Assembly: GCA_021792135.1 (NCBI GenBank) | Contig: JAJYVF010000002.1 | Span: 124,001 to 188,000 of the forward strand | Direction: 5' to 3' | DNA length: 64,000 nucleotides | Source: Acidobacteriota bacterium | Lineage (GTDB): Bacteria > Acidobacteriota > Terriglobia > Terriglobales > Acidobacteriaceae | Shown here: positions 13,188-22,619 of the stretch, piece by piece | How positions within the stretch are numbered: position 1 is the first letter of the stretch | Layout: every line of letters begins with the position of its first letter | Translations under genes and position numbers: made by a program | The notes under the pieces: generated by a model | Databases searched by the model: none | Told to the model about the DNA's origin: nothing | The model's input: the letters and a program-made list of their open reading frames with translations, nothing else

Positions 13188-15296
13188 ATGCTTCCCCGGC
13201 GCTTCCCGCTCGCTCTCTGCGCTCCTGGTCTGTTTGCCTTCGCTTCTCTCCTGCCGGCCCAAACTCCGGCGACTCCGCCCGCGCCGCACACCGTCACTCT
13301 GAACGACCTCTTCCGCTTCCAGGATGTCGCCCGTCCCGAGGTCTCGCCCGACGGCAAATGGGTCGCCTACACCGTGACCACCGTCGACACAGCCGCCGAT
13401 AAGCGGGTCACCGACCTCTGGATGGTTTCCTGGGACGGCAAAGAAGATGTCCGCCTCACCTGGAAGGGCGGTGTCTCTGAAGACTCCGACGACACCAGCT
13501 CCTCCACAGCGCCGCGCTGGAGCCCCGACGGACAGTACATTTCCTTCCTGGCCGACCGGTCCGGCAAGGACAAGGGCGCGCAGGTATGGGTGCTCGACCG
13601 GCGCGGCGGCGACGCCCATCAGCTCACGGACGTCAAGGGCGACCTCTCCGCGTACGCCTGGTCGCCCGACGCCAAAAAGCTGGTCCTCGCCATCTCTCCA
13701 AAAGACGAGCCCGAACAGACGAAGAAGGACGCCAGCGACAAGGAAAAAGAAAAGCCGAAGCCCATCGTCATCGACCGCTACCACTTCAAGGAAGACGTGG
13801 AAGGCTATCTGAAGGACAACGAGCACACCCAGCTCTGGCTCTTCGACCTGGCGACGCAGAAGCTGGACAAGCTCACCACCGACACGAAATTCGACGAGAA
13901 CAACGCCGTCTGGTCGCCTGATGGAAGCCGCATCGCCTACGTCAGCAATCACGATGCCGACCCCGACCGCAGCATCAACACCGATATCTGGGTGGTGGAT
14001 GCGAAGCCAAACTCGACGCCGCGCCGCCTCACCCATTACGACGGTCCCGACGAAGGTCACATCGTCTGGAGCCCCGACAGCCAGTCCATCGCCTTCCTGC
14101 GCGGAGACCCGCTGAAGCTGTGGCAGTACAACGAAAGCAAGCTCGGCGTCGTCGCCGCCGATGGCAGCTCGCCGGCGCGCATTCTCACGGCGAAACTCGA
14201 CCGCCCCGTCTCTTCACCCGCGTTCTCGCCCGACGGCCAATCCATCCAGGTCCTGGTGGAGGATGACCGCAATCAATATCCCGCCAGCGTGGATATCGCC
14301 ACCGGCCAGGTACACCGCGAAGTCTCCGGCCAGGGCACAGCCGCAAGCCTCAGCACGCGCCACGGCTGCACAGCCCTCGTCTGGAACAGCGACACGCAGC
14401 CCGACGAAGTTTACGCCCTCGAAAACGGCTCGCTGCGCAAGCTGACCCACCACAACGACGCTCTGCTTGCCGAGCTGAAGCTGAGCGAGACCCGCGACAT
14501 CAACGCCGTCAGCAGGGACGGTCGCCAGGTGCACGGCCTCATCACCCTGCCGCCCGGCGCGCAGGCCGGAACCAAATACCCCATGCTGCTCTTCATTCAC
14601 GGCGGCCCGGACGGGCAGGACGCGCATGAATTCGAGATCCTGCGCCAGCTTTTCGCGGCCCACGGATATGCGGTGCTCAACGTGAACTACCGCGGCAGCT
14701 CCGGCCGGGGCAGCGCCTGGCAGAAAGCCATCGCGGACGACTGGGGCCATCTCGAGGTCGAAGACCTGCTGGCCACGGTGGACGAGGCGATCCAACAAGG
14801 TTATGCCGACCCCGAGAAGCTGGCTATCGGCGGCTGGAGCTACGGGGGCATCCTCACCGATTACACCATCGCCACCACCACGCGCTTCAAGGCAGCCAGC
14901 AGCGGCGCGGGCACCGGCAATCCACTCAGCCTTTACGGCATTGACGAGTACATCCTGCAATACGACAACGAAATCGGGCCGCCCTGGCGCGACACGCAGA
15001 AGTACATCGCGCTCGGCTATCCCTTCTTTCACGCCGACCGCATTCACACGCCCACCCTCTTTATGGGCGGCACGCTGGATATGGACGTGCCCCTGGTTGG
15101 CGGCGAGCAGATGTATCAGGCCCTGCGCAGCCTCAACGTGCCTGCCGAGCTGATCGTCTACCCCGGCCAGTTCCACGGCTTCACCCGGCCCAGCTTTATC
15201 CGCGACCGGTATCAGCGCTGGTTCAACTGGTATGACAAGTGGGTGCTGGGCAGGACGGTTCCACACACCGTCCGGCCCGCGACGCAGAAATCGTAA
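13188..15296 (+). CDS. S9 family prolyl-oligopeptidase-type peptidase
   Basis: This 702-residue protein starts at ATG 13188 with a signal peptide (MLPRRFPLALCAPGLFAF...LLPAQ). The same frame is open far upstream, but there it only mirrors ffh on the other strand. Residues 35-430 are a WD/PD40-like beta-propeller with repeated 'SPDGxxIAY/F' blades. A Lys/Glu-rich insert (about 180-205) sits between blades. The C-terminal alpha/beta hydrolase holds Ser551 in GGWSYGG, Asp in GTLDMDVPL and His in GQFHGF. It is an exported dipeptidyl/acylaminoacyl-type peptidase probably acting on short peptides, together with the other secreted proteases in the window. A terminator follows. Confidence 0.93.
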   Translation: MLPRRFPLALCAPGLFAFASLLPAQTPATPPAPHTVTLNDLFRFQDVARPEVSPDGKWVAYTVTTVDTAADKRVTDLWMVSWDGKEDVRLTWKGGVSEDSDDTSSSTAPRWSPDGQYISFLADRSGKDKGAQVWVLDRRGGDAHQLTDVKGDLSAYAWSPDAKKLVLAISPKDEPEQTKKDASDKEKEKPKPIVIDRYHFKEDVEGYLKDNEHTQLWLFDLATQKLDKLTTDTKFDENNAVWSPDGSRIAYVSNHDADPDRSINTDIWVVDAKPNSTPRRLTHYDGPDEGHIVWSPDSQSIAFLRGDPLKLWQYNESKLGVVAADGSSPARILTAKLDRPVSSPAFSPDGQSIQVLVEDDRNQYPASVDIATGQVHREVSGQGTAASLSTRHGCTALVWNSDTQPDEVYALENGSLRKLTHHNDALLAELKLSETRDINAVSRDGRQVHGLITLPPGAQAGTKYPMLLFIHGGPDGQDAHEFEILRQLFAAHGYAVLNVNYRGSSGRGSAWQKAIADDWGHLEVEDLLATVDEAIQQGYADPEKLAIGGWSYGGILTDYTIATTTRFKAASSGAGTGNPLSLYGIDEYILQYDNEIGPPWRDTQKYIALGYPFFHADRIHTPTLFMGGTLDMDVPLVGGEQMYQALRSLNVPAELIVYPGQFHGFTRPSFIRDRYQRWFNWYDKWVLGRTVPHTVRPATQKS

Positions 15297-15318
15297 CCGC
15301 TGCTGTGCTTTGCTCCGC

Positions 15319-15347
15319 CCCCGCCCGGCGCACATCGGGCGGGGTTT
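15319..15347 (+). terminator. Intrinsic terminator of the S9 peptidase gene
   Basis: CCCCGCCCG (15319-15327) pairs perfectly with CGGGCGGGG (15336-15344), followed by TTT. The loop is GCGCACAT. Confidence 0.65.
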
Positions 15348-15421
15348 GCACCTTCGGATGCTGTAACCCGGGGAAGACTCGGGACTTCAGGCGCAGGAAC
15401 AGCTAAAGTTGTCTTCAGATC

Positions 15422-15901
15422 ATGCCCAGCCACCCAACGCCCGAGCCCACGCTGACGCCCCTGGCCCATGGAGCTCTCCACCATTGCTTCGGCTGCGGGA
15501 TGGAGAACCGCTCGGGCCTGGGGCTGAAGTTCTTCACGGACCCAGAGGGCCATATCGTGTGCCACGCGCGGCTGGGGCGCCGCTTTGCGGGACCGCCGGG
15601 TCATGCGCACGGAGGCATCATCGCCACTCTGCTGGATGAAGCCATGAGCAAAGCCAACCGGGCTCGGGGTGTCGTAGCCATGACGCGGCACCTCGAGGTG
15701 CAGTATCTTCGCCCGGTGCCGCTGGGCCACCCCATCACGCTGACCGCCCGCCACATGGAAGCCTCCGGCCGCCGCCACCACTGCCAGGCGCAGATCGCCG
15801 ACTCCTCGGGGCAGATTCTCGCCACCGGTAAAGCGGTTTTCGTCGCCATCGACCCGGATCATTTCGCCGCGAACTATGATCGAGGTTCGCGCCCGAAGTA
15901 A
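15422..15901 (+). CDS. PaaI-type hotdog-fold thioesterase
   Basis: A 159-residue hotdog protein. Typical features are the N-terminal CFGCGMENRSGLGLKF, in which the two cysteines are common in this subgroup, the HAHGGIIATLLDEAMSKA helix that carries the catalytic acidic residue of the DUF4442/PaaI class, and the strands TRHLEVQYLRPVPLGHPITL. It probably hydrolyses an acyl-CoA thioester; the acyl group cannot be told from sequence. The gene lies four bases before the preferred start of the permease gene, so the two are likely co-transcribed. Confidence 0.85.
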   Translation: MPSHPTPEPTLTPLAHGALHHCFGCGMENRSGLGLKFFTDPEGHIVCHARLGRRFAGPPGHAHGGIIATLLDEAMSKANRARGVVAMTRHLEVQYLRPVPLGHPITLTARHMEASGRRHHCQAQIADSSGQILATGKAVFVAIDPDHFAANYDRGSRPK

Positions 15902-15905
15902 GACC

Positions 15906-17333
15906 ATGAATCCCGCCACCGTGACCGAGACCCAATCCCAGCTGCGCAAAGCGATGGGGTTCTGGGATGTCCTGCTCTTCAACATCGCCACCGTTCTCGG
16001 GCCTCGCTGGATCGCCGCCGCCGGACATAACGGCCCTTCTTCGATCAGCCTGTGGGTCATCGCCGCAGTCTTCTTCTTCGTCCCCGGCGCGCTGGTGATC
16101 AATGAGCTGTCGTCCCGCTTTCCCGTTGAAGGCGGCCTGTACGTCTGGTCCCGCGAAGCCTTCGGTGACTTCCATGGCTTCATTGCCGGGTGGACCTACT
16201 GGATTTACACCGTCTTTTACTTCCCCGGACTGCTGCTGGCCAGCGCCTCCATGTCCGCTTACATCATCGGGCCCGGTGGATCCTCCCTCGCGCAGGATCG
16301 CGCCTTCCAGCTCTGGGTTTCCCTGGGACTGCTGTTCGTGGCCGTAGCGCTGAACATCGTGGGCCTGAACATCGGCAAATGGCTGCAAAACGCGGGCGGC
16401 GTCGGCACCTACATCCCGCTGCTCATTCTGATTGCGGTTGCCGCCATCCTGGCTGTGCACCATGGATCCGTCACCCACTTCACGGTCCGCAACATGCTGC
16501 CCTCCTGGAACTGGAACACGGTGAACTTCTGGTCGCAGATCGCCTTCGCCTTTACCGGCCTGGAACTGGTCTCAGCGATGAGCGAGGAGGTTCGCGATCC
16601 CCGCCGCACCCTGCCCCGCGCCGTCTATGGCGCCGGCGCGATGATTGCCTTCATCTACATTGCCGGCACCTTCGCGGTGCTGGCCCTGGTCCCGGCAGGC
16701 GCGCTCGATCCGCAGAGCGGCGTCTTCCACGCCATCACCGTGGGCTCCGTTGCGCTGCGCATTGGATTCCTCGGCATCCTTGCCGCCCTGCTGGTCACGG
16801 TCGGCAATGCCGGCGGAGTCGGCTCGACGGTAGCCGGCATCGCCCGCGTTCCGTTTGTCGTGGGCATCGACCGCTATCTGCCGGCGGCCTTCGGCAGGAT
16901 TCATCCACGCTGGAAGACTCCGTGGGTCTCCATCCTCGTGCAGGGAGGCCTTTCGGGCGCCATTCTGCTCATCAGTCAGGTCAACGACACCACGCGGGGC
17001 GCGTACCAGTTCCTCATCGATGCGGCCATCATCCTCTACTTCATTCCCTTCCTCTATATGTTTGCCGCCGTCATCCGCCTCGCGGGACGCAGCGACCGCG
17101 CTGCGAATCCTCACGCCATCCTCGTCCCCGGCGGCAGAATGGGGGTCTGGATCTGCGGCGGACTGGGATTCCTGGTCGTCCTCATCGGCATCGCGGTCTC
17201 CCTGATTCCCCCGGGCGACTCGTCCAGCAAGCTGGGATTTGAGCTGAAGCTCGTCATCGGGACGCTGGTGTCGATCCTGCTGGGGCTTCTGCTTTACTGG
17301 CGTGGAGCGCGAACAAAACCTGCCGGCCCCTGA
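15906..17333 (+). CDS. APC-family amino acid permease
   Basis: A 475-residue inner-membrane transporter with about 12 hydrophobic segments, the first being FWDVLLFNIATVLGPRWIA. The conserved APC helix-1 and helix-6 regions are present (AFTGLELVSAMSEEVRDPRR, and RYLPAAFGRIHPRWKTPWVS), as in glutamate/GABA- and YcaM-like carriers. The ATG at 15906 was chosen; another in-frame ATG at 15876 would overlap the thioesterase gene by 26 bases and has no ribosome site. The substrate is probably an amino acid or amine, but no closer call is possible. Confidence 0.88.
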   Translation: MNPATVTETQSQLRKAMGFWDVLLFNIATVLGPRWIAAAGHNGPSSISLWVIAAVFFFVPGALVINELSSRFPVEGGLYVWSREAFGDFHGFIAGWTYWIYTVFYFPGLLLASASMSAYIIGPGGSSLAQDRAFQLWVSLGLLFVAVALNIVGLNIGKWLQNAGGVGTYIPLLILIAVAAILAVHHGSVTHFTVRNMLPSWNWNTVNFWSQIAFAFTGLELVSAMSEEVRDPRRTLPRAVYGAGAMIAFIYIAGTFAVLALVPAGALDPQSGVFHAITVGSVALRIGFLGILAALLVTVGNAGGVGSTVAGIARVPFVVGIDRYLPAAFGRIHPRWKTPWVSILVQGGLSGAILLISQVNDTTRGAYQFLIDAAIILYFIPFLYMFAAVIRLAGRSDRAANPHAILVPGGRMGVWICGGLGFLVVLIGIAVSLIPPGDSSSKLGFELKLVIGTLVSILLGLLLYWRGARTKPAGP

Positions 17334-17364
17334 GCCGTTCATCCACAGAAATGCCAACAGAGAC

Positions 17365-17370
17365 TACACT
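17365..17370 (+). promoter_or_regulatory. -10 element suggesting a leaderless carbonic anhydrase mRNA
   Basis: TACACT at 17365-17370 ends eight bases before the ATG at 17379. Transcription would start at or within two bases of the ATG, and GGATCGCG between them offers no well-placed ribosome site. Confidence 0.35.
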
Positions 17371-17378
17371 GGATCGCG

Positions 17379-18053
17379 ATGAAACGCCTCCTTCAGGGTT
17401 ATGCCCGATTTCGCGCCAATGTCTTTCCGCGCTGGCAGCATCATTTTCATCTCCTGGCCGATCGCCAGGCGCCGGAAACGCTGTTCATCACCTGCGCTGA
17501 CTCGCGCGTGGTTCCCAACCTGATCTTTCAGACCGAGCCGGGCGATCTGTTCCTCTGCCGCAACGCCGGCAACGTTGTTCCGCCCCACGGCGAGATGGCC
17601 GGCGGGGTCTCAGCCACCATCGAATATGCCGTGGAAGTGCTCCGTGTCCGCCACGTCGTGGTCTGCGGGCATTCCGACTGCGGGGCCGTGAAGGCCACCT
17701 TGCCGCCGGACGGCGCTCCGCTGGGCGAGCGCCGCGACCTCAGCCATCTGCCCCTGACGGCCAAATGGCTGGGCTTTATCGAACCCGCCTGGAGGAACCT
17801 CGAACAGGGCACCCGAACCGACGATCCGAGGGCGCTGCACACCGCGCTCATCCATGCCAACGTTGTCACCCAGATTGAGAACCTCAAGACCCATCCCGAG
17901 GTGTCACGGGGCCTCAGCGAGCAAACGCTCCATGTGCATGGCTGGTATTACGACATCCTCACCGGAGCCATCGAGTCCTGGGATGAGCACGTCCGCAGAT
18001 TTGTCCCGCTGGAGGAGGTGTCCGCCGCCAAATCCCCGACTCTCGGCTTCTGA
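17379..18053 (+). CDS. Beta-class carbonic anhydrase
   Basis: This 224-residue cytosolic enzyme interconverts CO2 and bicarbonate. The zinc ligands are Cys39 and Asp41 (with Arg43 as the dyad partner) in ITCADSRVVP, and His98 and Cys101 in VVCGHSDCGAV. Length and the C-terminal HGWYYDILTGAIESWDEH are normal for the family. It is convergent with the efflux pump gene, six bases apart. Confidence 0.95.
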   Translation: MKRLLQGYARFRANVFPRWQHHFHLLADRQAPETLFITCADSRVVPNLIFQTEPGDLFLCRNAGNVVPPHGEMAGGVSATIEYAVEVLRVRHVVVCGHSDCGAVKATLPPDGAPLGERRDLSHLPLTAKWLGFIEPAWRNLEQGTRTDDPRALHTALIHANVVTQIENLKTHPEVSRGLSEQTLHVHGWYYDILTGAIESWDEHVRRFVPLEEVSAAKSPTLGF

Positions 18054-18059
18054 ACCCGC

Positions 18060-19631
18060 TCAGTGCACCCCCGCCGGGGCTTTGCCAGGCTGGGCCTTCC
18101 GGAAGAACCACACCAGCACCACACAGGCGAAACAAACCAGCGAGGTCCAGCGGAAGACATCGACGAAGGCCCAGAGCAGCGACTGCTGATTGAGCTGGCG
18201 ATAGAGCATCTGCTCTGCGGCGCCGCGGGCGTTCGGGGGCGCTGTGAGACGGCTGAAGTAGCCGGTCAGGGCGCTCAGCTGCTGCTGAAACCAGTACTGC
18301 GTCCGGGACACGTAGCCGGTCATCTCGGTCTGGTGCAGGTCGCTGCGCCGCACCAGCAGGGTCTGCGCGATCGAGATCCCTACCGAGCCGCCGATGTTTC
18401 TCACCAGATTGAAGATACCGCTGGCATTGCCAATCTGATCGTTGCGCAGCGTGCTGTACGCCTGGGTGGTGATGGGAACAAAGACAAAGCTCAGCGCGAA
18501 GCCGGTGAAAACGATGGGGACGAGCAGCGTCCAGGGGCTGATGCCGAGATTGATGTTGCCGAAGTACAGGGACATGACGCCGAAGCCGACAAAGCCAAAG
18601 GTGAGCAGGTATCGGGGGTCCACACGGTTGGTCAGATAGCCAATGACCGGCATGCCGAGGATCGAGCCAAGGCCGCGCGGGCCAACAACCAGGCCGGCGG
18701 CGAACGCGGTGTAGCCCAGCAGCTCCTGGTAGAACAGCGGCAGAATCGTAATCATCGAGTAGATACACAGCCCCAGGAGGACCATCAGCCCGCAGCCGAT
18801 GCCGAAGTTCCGGTCCTTCAGGGTATGCAGATTCACCAGCGGGCGCTTGCTCCTCCAGGAGTGGATCACGAACCAGGTGAAGGCAATCATCAGGATGACA
18901 ACAGCCCAGCGGATCCAGACGGCCCCGAACCAGTCGTCTTCCTGACCCTTGTCGAGGATCACCTGCAGGCAGCCGGTCCAGACCGCCAGCAGGCCGAAGC
19001 CGATCCCGTCGAACTTGCTGGCCTTGGCCTTCGAGATGTAGTCGGGGTCATGAATGTAGCGGCTGATCATGAAGACCGCCAGCGCACCCACCGGGATATT
19101 GATGTAGAAGGCGTAGCGCCAGCTGTAGGTATCGGTGAGCCAGCCGCCTAAGGTCGGGCCGAGCACCGGCGCAACCACCACGCCGAAGGCGAAGACGGCC
19201 ATCGCAGCTCCGCGCTTCTCCGGTGGAAAGCTCTCCAGCAGAATGCTTTGCGAGAGCGGCTGGAGCGCGCCGCCGCCGGCTCCCTGGATGACGCGGGCGA
19301 TCAGAATAAAAGCCAGCGACGGAGCCGCTCCGCAGAAGAAAGAAGCAATGGTAAAGATGATGACGCAGGTGATGAGGAAGCGCTTGCGCCCGAAGCGCAG
19401 CGAAAACCAGTTGCTGGCCGGCAAAATAACTGCATTTGCAACCAGATAGCTCGTCAGGACCCAGGTGGCTTCGTCGGTCGAGGCGGACAACGAGCCGGCG
19501 ATGTACGGCAGCGCCACCGAGGCGATGGCCGTGTCGAGCACCTCCATAAAGGTGGCCAGCATCACCGAAACGGCGATGAGCCAGGGATTGACCCCAAAAT
19601 TCTGCGCCTGCTGGCTGCCGGAATCCGCCAT
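18060..19631 (-). CDS. DHA2-family multidrug efflux transporter (EmrB/QacA type)
   Basis: A 523-residue, 14-helix major facilitator. MLATFMEVLDTAIASVALPY carries the DHA2 helix-1 motif (LDxTIVNVALP type). It is followed by WVLTSYLVANAVILP, the loop motif RFGRKRFL, and in helix 5 the antiporter-type sequence PVLGPTLGGWL. It should export hydrophobic compounds by proton antiport. No EmrA-like adaptor or outer-membrane channel gene is adjacent; the only efflux-channel sequence in the window is the broken fragment near 62880. It is divergent from dnaK across 325 bases. Confidence 0.92.
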   Translation of the reverse strand: MADSGSQQAQNFGVNPWLIAVSVMLATFMEVLDTAIASVALPYIAGSLSASTDEATWVLTSYLVANAVILPASNWFSLRFGRKRFLITCVIIFTIASFFCGAAPSLAFILIARVIQGAGGGALQPLSQSILLESFPPEKRGAAMAVFAFGVVVAPVLGPTLGGWLTDTYSWRYAFYINIPVGALAVFMISRYIHDPDYISKAKASKFDGIGFGLLAVWTGCLQVILDKGQEDDWFGAVWIRWAVVILMIAFTWFVIHSWRSKRPLVNLHTLKDRNFGIGCGLMVLLGLCIYSMITILPLFYQELLGYTAFAAGLVVGPRGLGSILGMPVIGYLTNRVDPRYLLTFGFVGFGVMSLYFGNINLGISPWTLLVPIVFTGFALSFVFVPITTQAYSTLRNDQIGNASGIFNLVRNIGGSVGISIAQTLLVRRSDLHQTEMTGYVSRTQYWFQQQLSALTGYFSRLTAPPNARGAAEQMLYRQLNQQSLLWAFVDVFRWTSLVCFACVVLVWFFRKAQPGKAPAGVH

Positions 19632-19884
19632 GCACCCTTGCCAATCTCAGGACTGGAGCGAAATCAAAGAAAAACCGAGAGATTCGAGCTTTTGTACTGC
19701 CCCTTTGGATAACGGAGCGCCGGGCCTGGATGCAAAGCACCCGGATGGAAAAGCTGTTAGATAACCCGATTTTACACAAGGAAGCACAGCGCAGGCCGCG
19801 ACGGCCGCTGCCATGTCTGTAAACTCCTGCAGATCATGAACTTACAGGACTGTATCCTCATCAACATTTAGGGCATCAGATAGG

Positions 19885-19904
19885 TTGACAATAACACACT
19901 CAAG
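19885..19904. promoter_or_regulatory. HAIR-like HspR operator upstream of dnaK
   Basis: TTGA (19885-19888) and TCAAG (19900-19904) are inverted half-sites exactly 11 bases apart. This is the geometry of the HAIR element bound by HspR (CTTGAGT-N7-ACTCAAG). The right half ACTCAAG is a perfect match; the left half GTTGACA matches only in its core. TTGACA also looks like a -35 hexamer, so bound HspR would block RNA polymerase. An hspR gene lies at the far end of the same cluster. I see no CIRCE element. Confidence 0.55.
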
Positions 19905-19956
19905 TGCGAAGCTGAGAGAGCACCGACGCAGCACTTATTCAGGAGCAGGCATAGCA

Positions 19957-21885
19957 ATGGCAAAGATTATCGGTATCGATCTGGGTACGACGAACTCGGT
20001 CGTGGCCGTCATGGAGGGTGGCGAACCCAAGGTCATCGCCAACGAAGAGGGCGGCCGGACGACCCCCTCCGTGGTCGCCTTCACCAAGTCCGGCGAACGG
20101 CTGGTGGGCCAGGTCGCGAAACGGCAGGCGATTACCAACCCGGCCAACACCGTTTATTCCATTAAGCGGTTCATGGGGCGGCGCTTCAATGAAGTTACCG
20201 ATGAGATGAAGATGGTCCCCTATAAGGTCGTCCAGCAGGGCGACCATGTCGCCGTCGAGGCTCAGGGCAAGCTGTACACGCCTCCGGAGATTTCTGCGCT
20301 GATCCTGCAGAAGCTGAAGAAGGCGGCGGAAGACCACATGGGCGGCCCGGTAACCGAAGCCGTCATTACCGTTCCCGCCTACTTCAATGACGCGCAGCGC
20401 CAGGCCACCAAGGATGCCGGCAAGATCGCCGGTCTGGACGTCAAGCGCATCGTGAACGAGCCGACAGCGGCGGCCCTGGCCTACGGACTGGACAAGAAGA
20501 AGGACGAGACCATTGCGGTCTACGACTTCGGCGGCGGCACCTTCGATATCTCCATTCTGGAGGTTGGCGAAGGCGTCATCGAGGTCAAATCGACCAACGG
20601 CGACACCCACCTGGGCGGCGACAACATCGACCAGCGGATCGTGGACTGGCTGATCGACGAGTTCAAAAAGGACGAAGGGCTGGACCTGCGCGCCAAGGGC
20701 AACGAGATGGCGCTGCAGCGGCTGCGCGACTCGGCGGAACGCGCCAAGATTGAGCTCTCGACAGCGATCGAGACGGAGATCAATCTGCCCTTCATCACGG
20801 CGGATGCGAGCGGGCCGAAGCACCTGGTCAGGAAGCTGACCCGGGCGAAGCTGGAGCAGCTGGTCGAAGACATCGTCCAGCGCTCGGTTGAGCCCTGCAA
20901 AAAGGCGATGGCCGACGCGGGCGTGGACGCGAGCAAGATCAACGAGGTCGTGCTGGTCGGCGGCCAGACGCGCATGCCGCGGATCCAGCAGCTGGTGAAG
21001 GACCTGTTCGGGAAAGAAGGCCACAAGGGCGTCAACCCGGACGAAGTGGTCGCCGTGGGCGCCGCCGTGCAGGCGGGTGTGCTGGCGGGTGAGGTCAAGG
21101 ACCTGCTGCTGCTCGACGTGACGCCGCTGACGCTGTCCATCGAGACCCTGGGCGGCGTGGCGACGACGATGATCCCGCGCAACACCACCATTCCGACCAA
21201 GAAGACGGAGACCTTCTCGACGGCCGCCGACAGCCAGACCGAAGTCGAGGTCCATGTGCTGCAGGGCGAGCGGCCGATGGCGGCGCAGAACCGCACGCTG
21301 GGCAAGTTCAAGCTGAGCGGGATTCCTCCGGCTCCGCGGGGCGTGCCGCAGATCGAGGTCACCTTCGACATCGACGCCAACGGCATTTTGAACGTGACGG
21401 CCAAGGACAACGCCACCGGCAAGGACCAGAAGATCACCATCACCTCCTCTTCGGGGCTGAGCAAGGAAGAAGTGGAGCGGATGGCGAAGGAAGCCGAGTC
21501 GCACTCCGCCGAGGACAAGCAGAAGCGCGACGAGATCGAGGCGCGGAACCAGCTCGACGGGCTCGTCTACAACATCGAGAAGATGCTGAAGGAGAACGGC
21601 GACAAGATATCCGGCAGCGAGAAGTCGGAGGTTGAATCCGCTCTGGCCGACGCGAAGAAGACGCTCGAAGGCCAGCCCGGCGTCGCCGAAATGAACGCGG
21701 CGCGGGAGAAGCTGACGCATGCCTCGCACAAGCTGGCGGAGGCCATGTACAAGGCCAACGCGGCTTCCGCGAGCCCGGGCGTTCCGCCGGCGGACGGAGC
21801 GGGGCCGGCGGCTGGAACGACCGAGCAGAAGAAAGACGGCGAAGTCATCGACGCCGAGTACGTGGACGTCGACGAGAAGCGCTAA
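19957..21885 (+). CDS. dnaK: Chaperone DnaK (Hsp70)
   Basis: 642 residues from ATG 19957 ([18 protein letters not shown]); AGGAG lies about a dozen bases upstream. The in-frame TTG further up falls inside the operator. The nucleotide-binding domain is complete ([60 protein letters not shown]). The substrate-binding domain and a lid ending in [11 protein letters not shown] follow. It refolds proteins with DnaJ and GrpE. GrpE is not encoded in this cluster, unlike in many dnaK-grpE-dnaJ-hspR operons. Confidence 0.98.
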   Translation: MAKIIGIDLGTTNSVVAVMEGGEPKVIANEEGGRTTPSVVAFTKSGERLVGQVAKRQAITNPANTVYSIKRFMGRRFNEVTDEMKMVPYKVVQQGDHVAVEAQGKLYTPPEISALILQKLKKAAEDHMGGPVTEAVITVPAYFNDAQRQATKDAGKIAGLDVKRIVNEPTAAALAYGLDKKKDETIAVYDFGGGTFDISILEVGEGVIEVKSTNGDTHLGGDNIDQRIVDWLIDEFKKDEGLDLRAKGNEMALQRLRDSAERAKIELSTAIETEINLPFITADASGPKHLVRKLTRAKLEQLVEDIVQRSVEPCKKAMADAGVDASKINEVVLVGGQTRMPRIQQLVKDLFGKEGHKGVNPDEVVAVGAAVQAGVLAGEVKDLLLLDVTPLTLSIETLGGVATTMIPRNTTIPTKKTETFSTAADSQTEVEVHVLQGERPMAAQNRTLGKFKLSGIPPAPRGVPQIEVTFDIDANGILNVTAKDNATGKDQKITITSSSGLSKEEVERMAKEAESHSAEDKQKRDEIEARNQLDGLVYNIEKMLKENGDKISGSEKSEVESALADAKKTLEGQPGVAEMNAAREKLTHASHKLAEAMYKANAASASPGVPPADGAGPAAGTTEQKKDGEVIDAEYVDVDEKR

Positions 21886-22213
21886 CCGGAACCTGATTGA
21901 TTCTGAACCACCTCCGGCGGTGCCCATGTTTGGCGGCGCCCGATGTGACTGAGAAAGGGGGTAGTTGCGGCACAGCCGAGGATGCGGCAAGCATGGCCGA
22001 GCTTGCGGCAGGGTCGGCCGCGATGGGCTCAGGTGATGGAAAGCAGGTCAGTTGCAGCTCTCCCGTGCCTGCGGCAGGGAGGCTCGGGATTGACGGCCGG
22101 ACGGCCGAGGGCGGCCACTGCGGCGTGGCGCGTCGGTTTGGTGCGATGAAACGCGCCGGAACCAAAGGCAGCGCGGATCAGTTCACGCAGTGCGGGAAGA
22201 GCAGAGGTGGGTT
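21886..22213. other. Intergenic stretch after dnaK, no gene seen
   Basis: These 328 bases are GC-rich, with a loose direct repeat built on GCGGCA...GCCGAG (about 21965-22025). Open frames on either strand have no protein-like composition, and no convincing terminator with a T-tract was found. Read-through from dnaK into the small gene at 22214 is possible. Confidence 0.4.
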
Positions 22214-22384
22214 ATGACGAGCAGAGTCTGGAAATGCGAACAGCTTCGGGCAGGACAGGTGACGAACCGGGTGGTGTTCGACAGCGAGCAGCAGGCCCAC
22301 TATTTCGTGAACCAGATGAAGCTGGTGGAGCCGGACATCTTCTGGCGGATCGAGCCGGTCGAGGCGCAGATGGTTTGGAACTGA
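22214..22384 (+). CDS. 56-residue conserved-looking protein between dnaK and dnaJ
   Basis: A short frame from ATG 22214 with a good ribosome site (AGAGGTGG, 22203-22210). It reads MTSRVWKCEQLRAGQVTNRV, then VFDSEQQAHYFVNQMKLVEP, then DIFWRIEPVEAQMVWN. The balanced composition, the Trp/Phe/Ile spacing and the strand-helix-strand pattern look like a real small domain. It has one cysteine and no signal peptide. No function is known to me. Its place within the chaperone cluster suggests co-expression with dnaK and dnaJ. Confidence 0.65.
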   Translation: MTSRVWKCEQLRAGQVTNRVVFDSEQQAHYFVNQMKLVEPDIFWRIEPVEAQMVWN

Positions 22385-22619
22385 CAGGCGGACATGAGAC
22401 CGAACTCGCCCGATATCGCGCTATTGAGGGATCGCACGCTCCGGGTAGCTGAAAGAAGCAGTGGCGGTGGCAAGGTGGAGAGCCAGCGAACCTGAGATGC
22501 GTTGCGGATCTCACGCGATCGCGCGGGACCGGGACGCGCCGTGGTTCTTCGCCGCCGCAAAGCGGCGACCCGGAATGACCGGTGAAGGAAGCGAAAGTAT
22601 CTGAAGGGCCAGAGAGTAC

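Noticed and set aside
19885-19908. TTGACA before dnaK as part of a classical -35/-10 promoter
   Set aside because: No -10-like hexamer lies 16-18 bases downstream. The HAIR geometry explains the sequence better, though it may still serve as a -35 with a non-consensus -10.
22385-22619. Hairpin TCGCCGC-CGCAAA-GCGGCGA at about 22550 as a terminator before dnaJ
   Set aside because: No T-tract follows, and the genes on both sides belong to one functional cluster. It may only be a small structured spacer.
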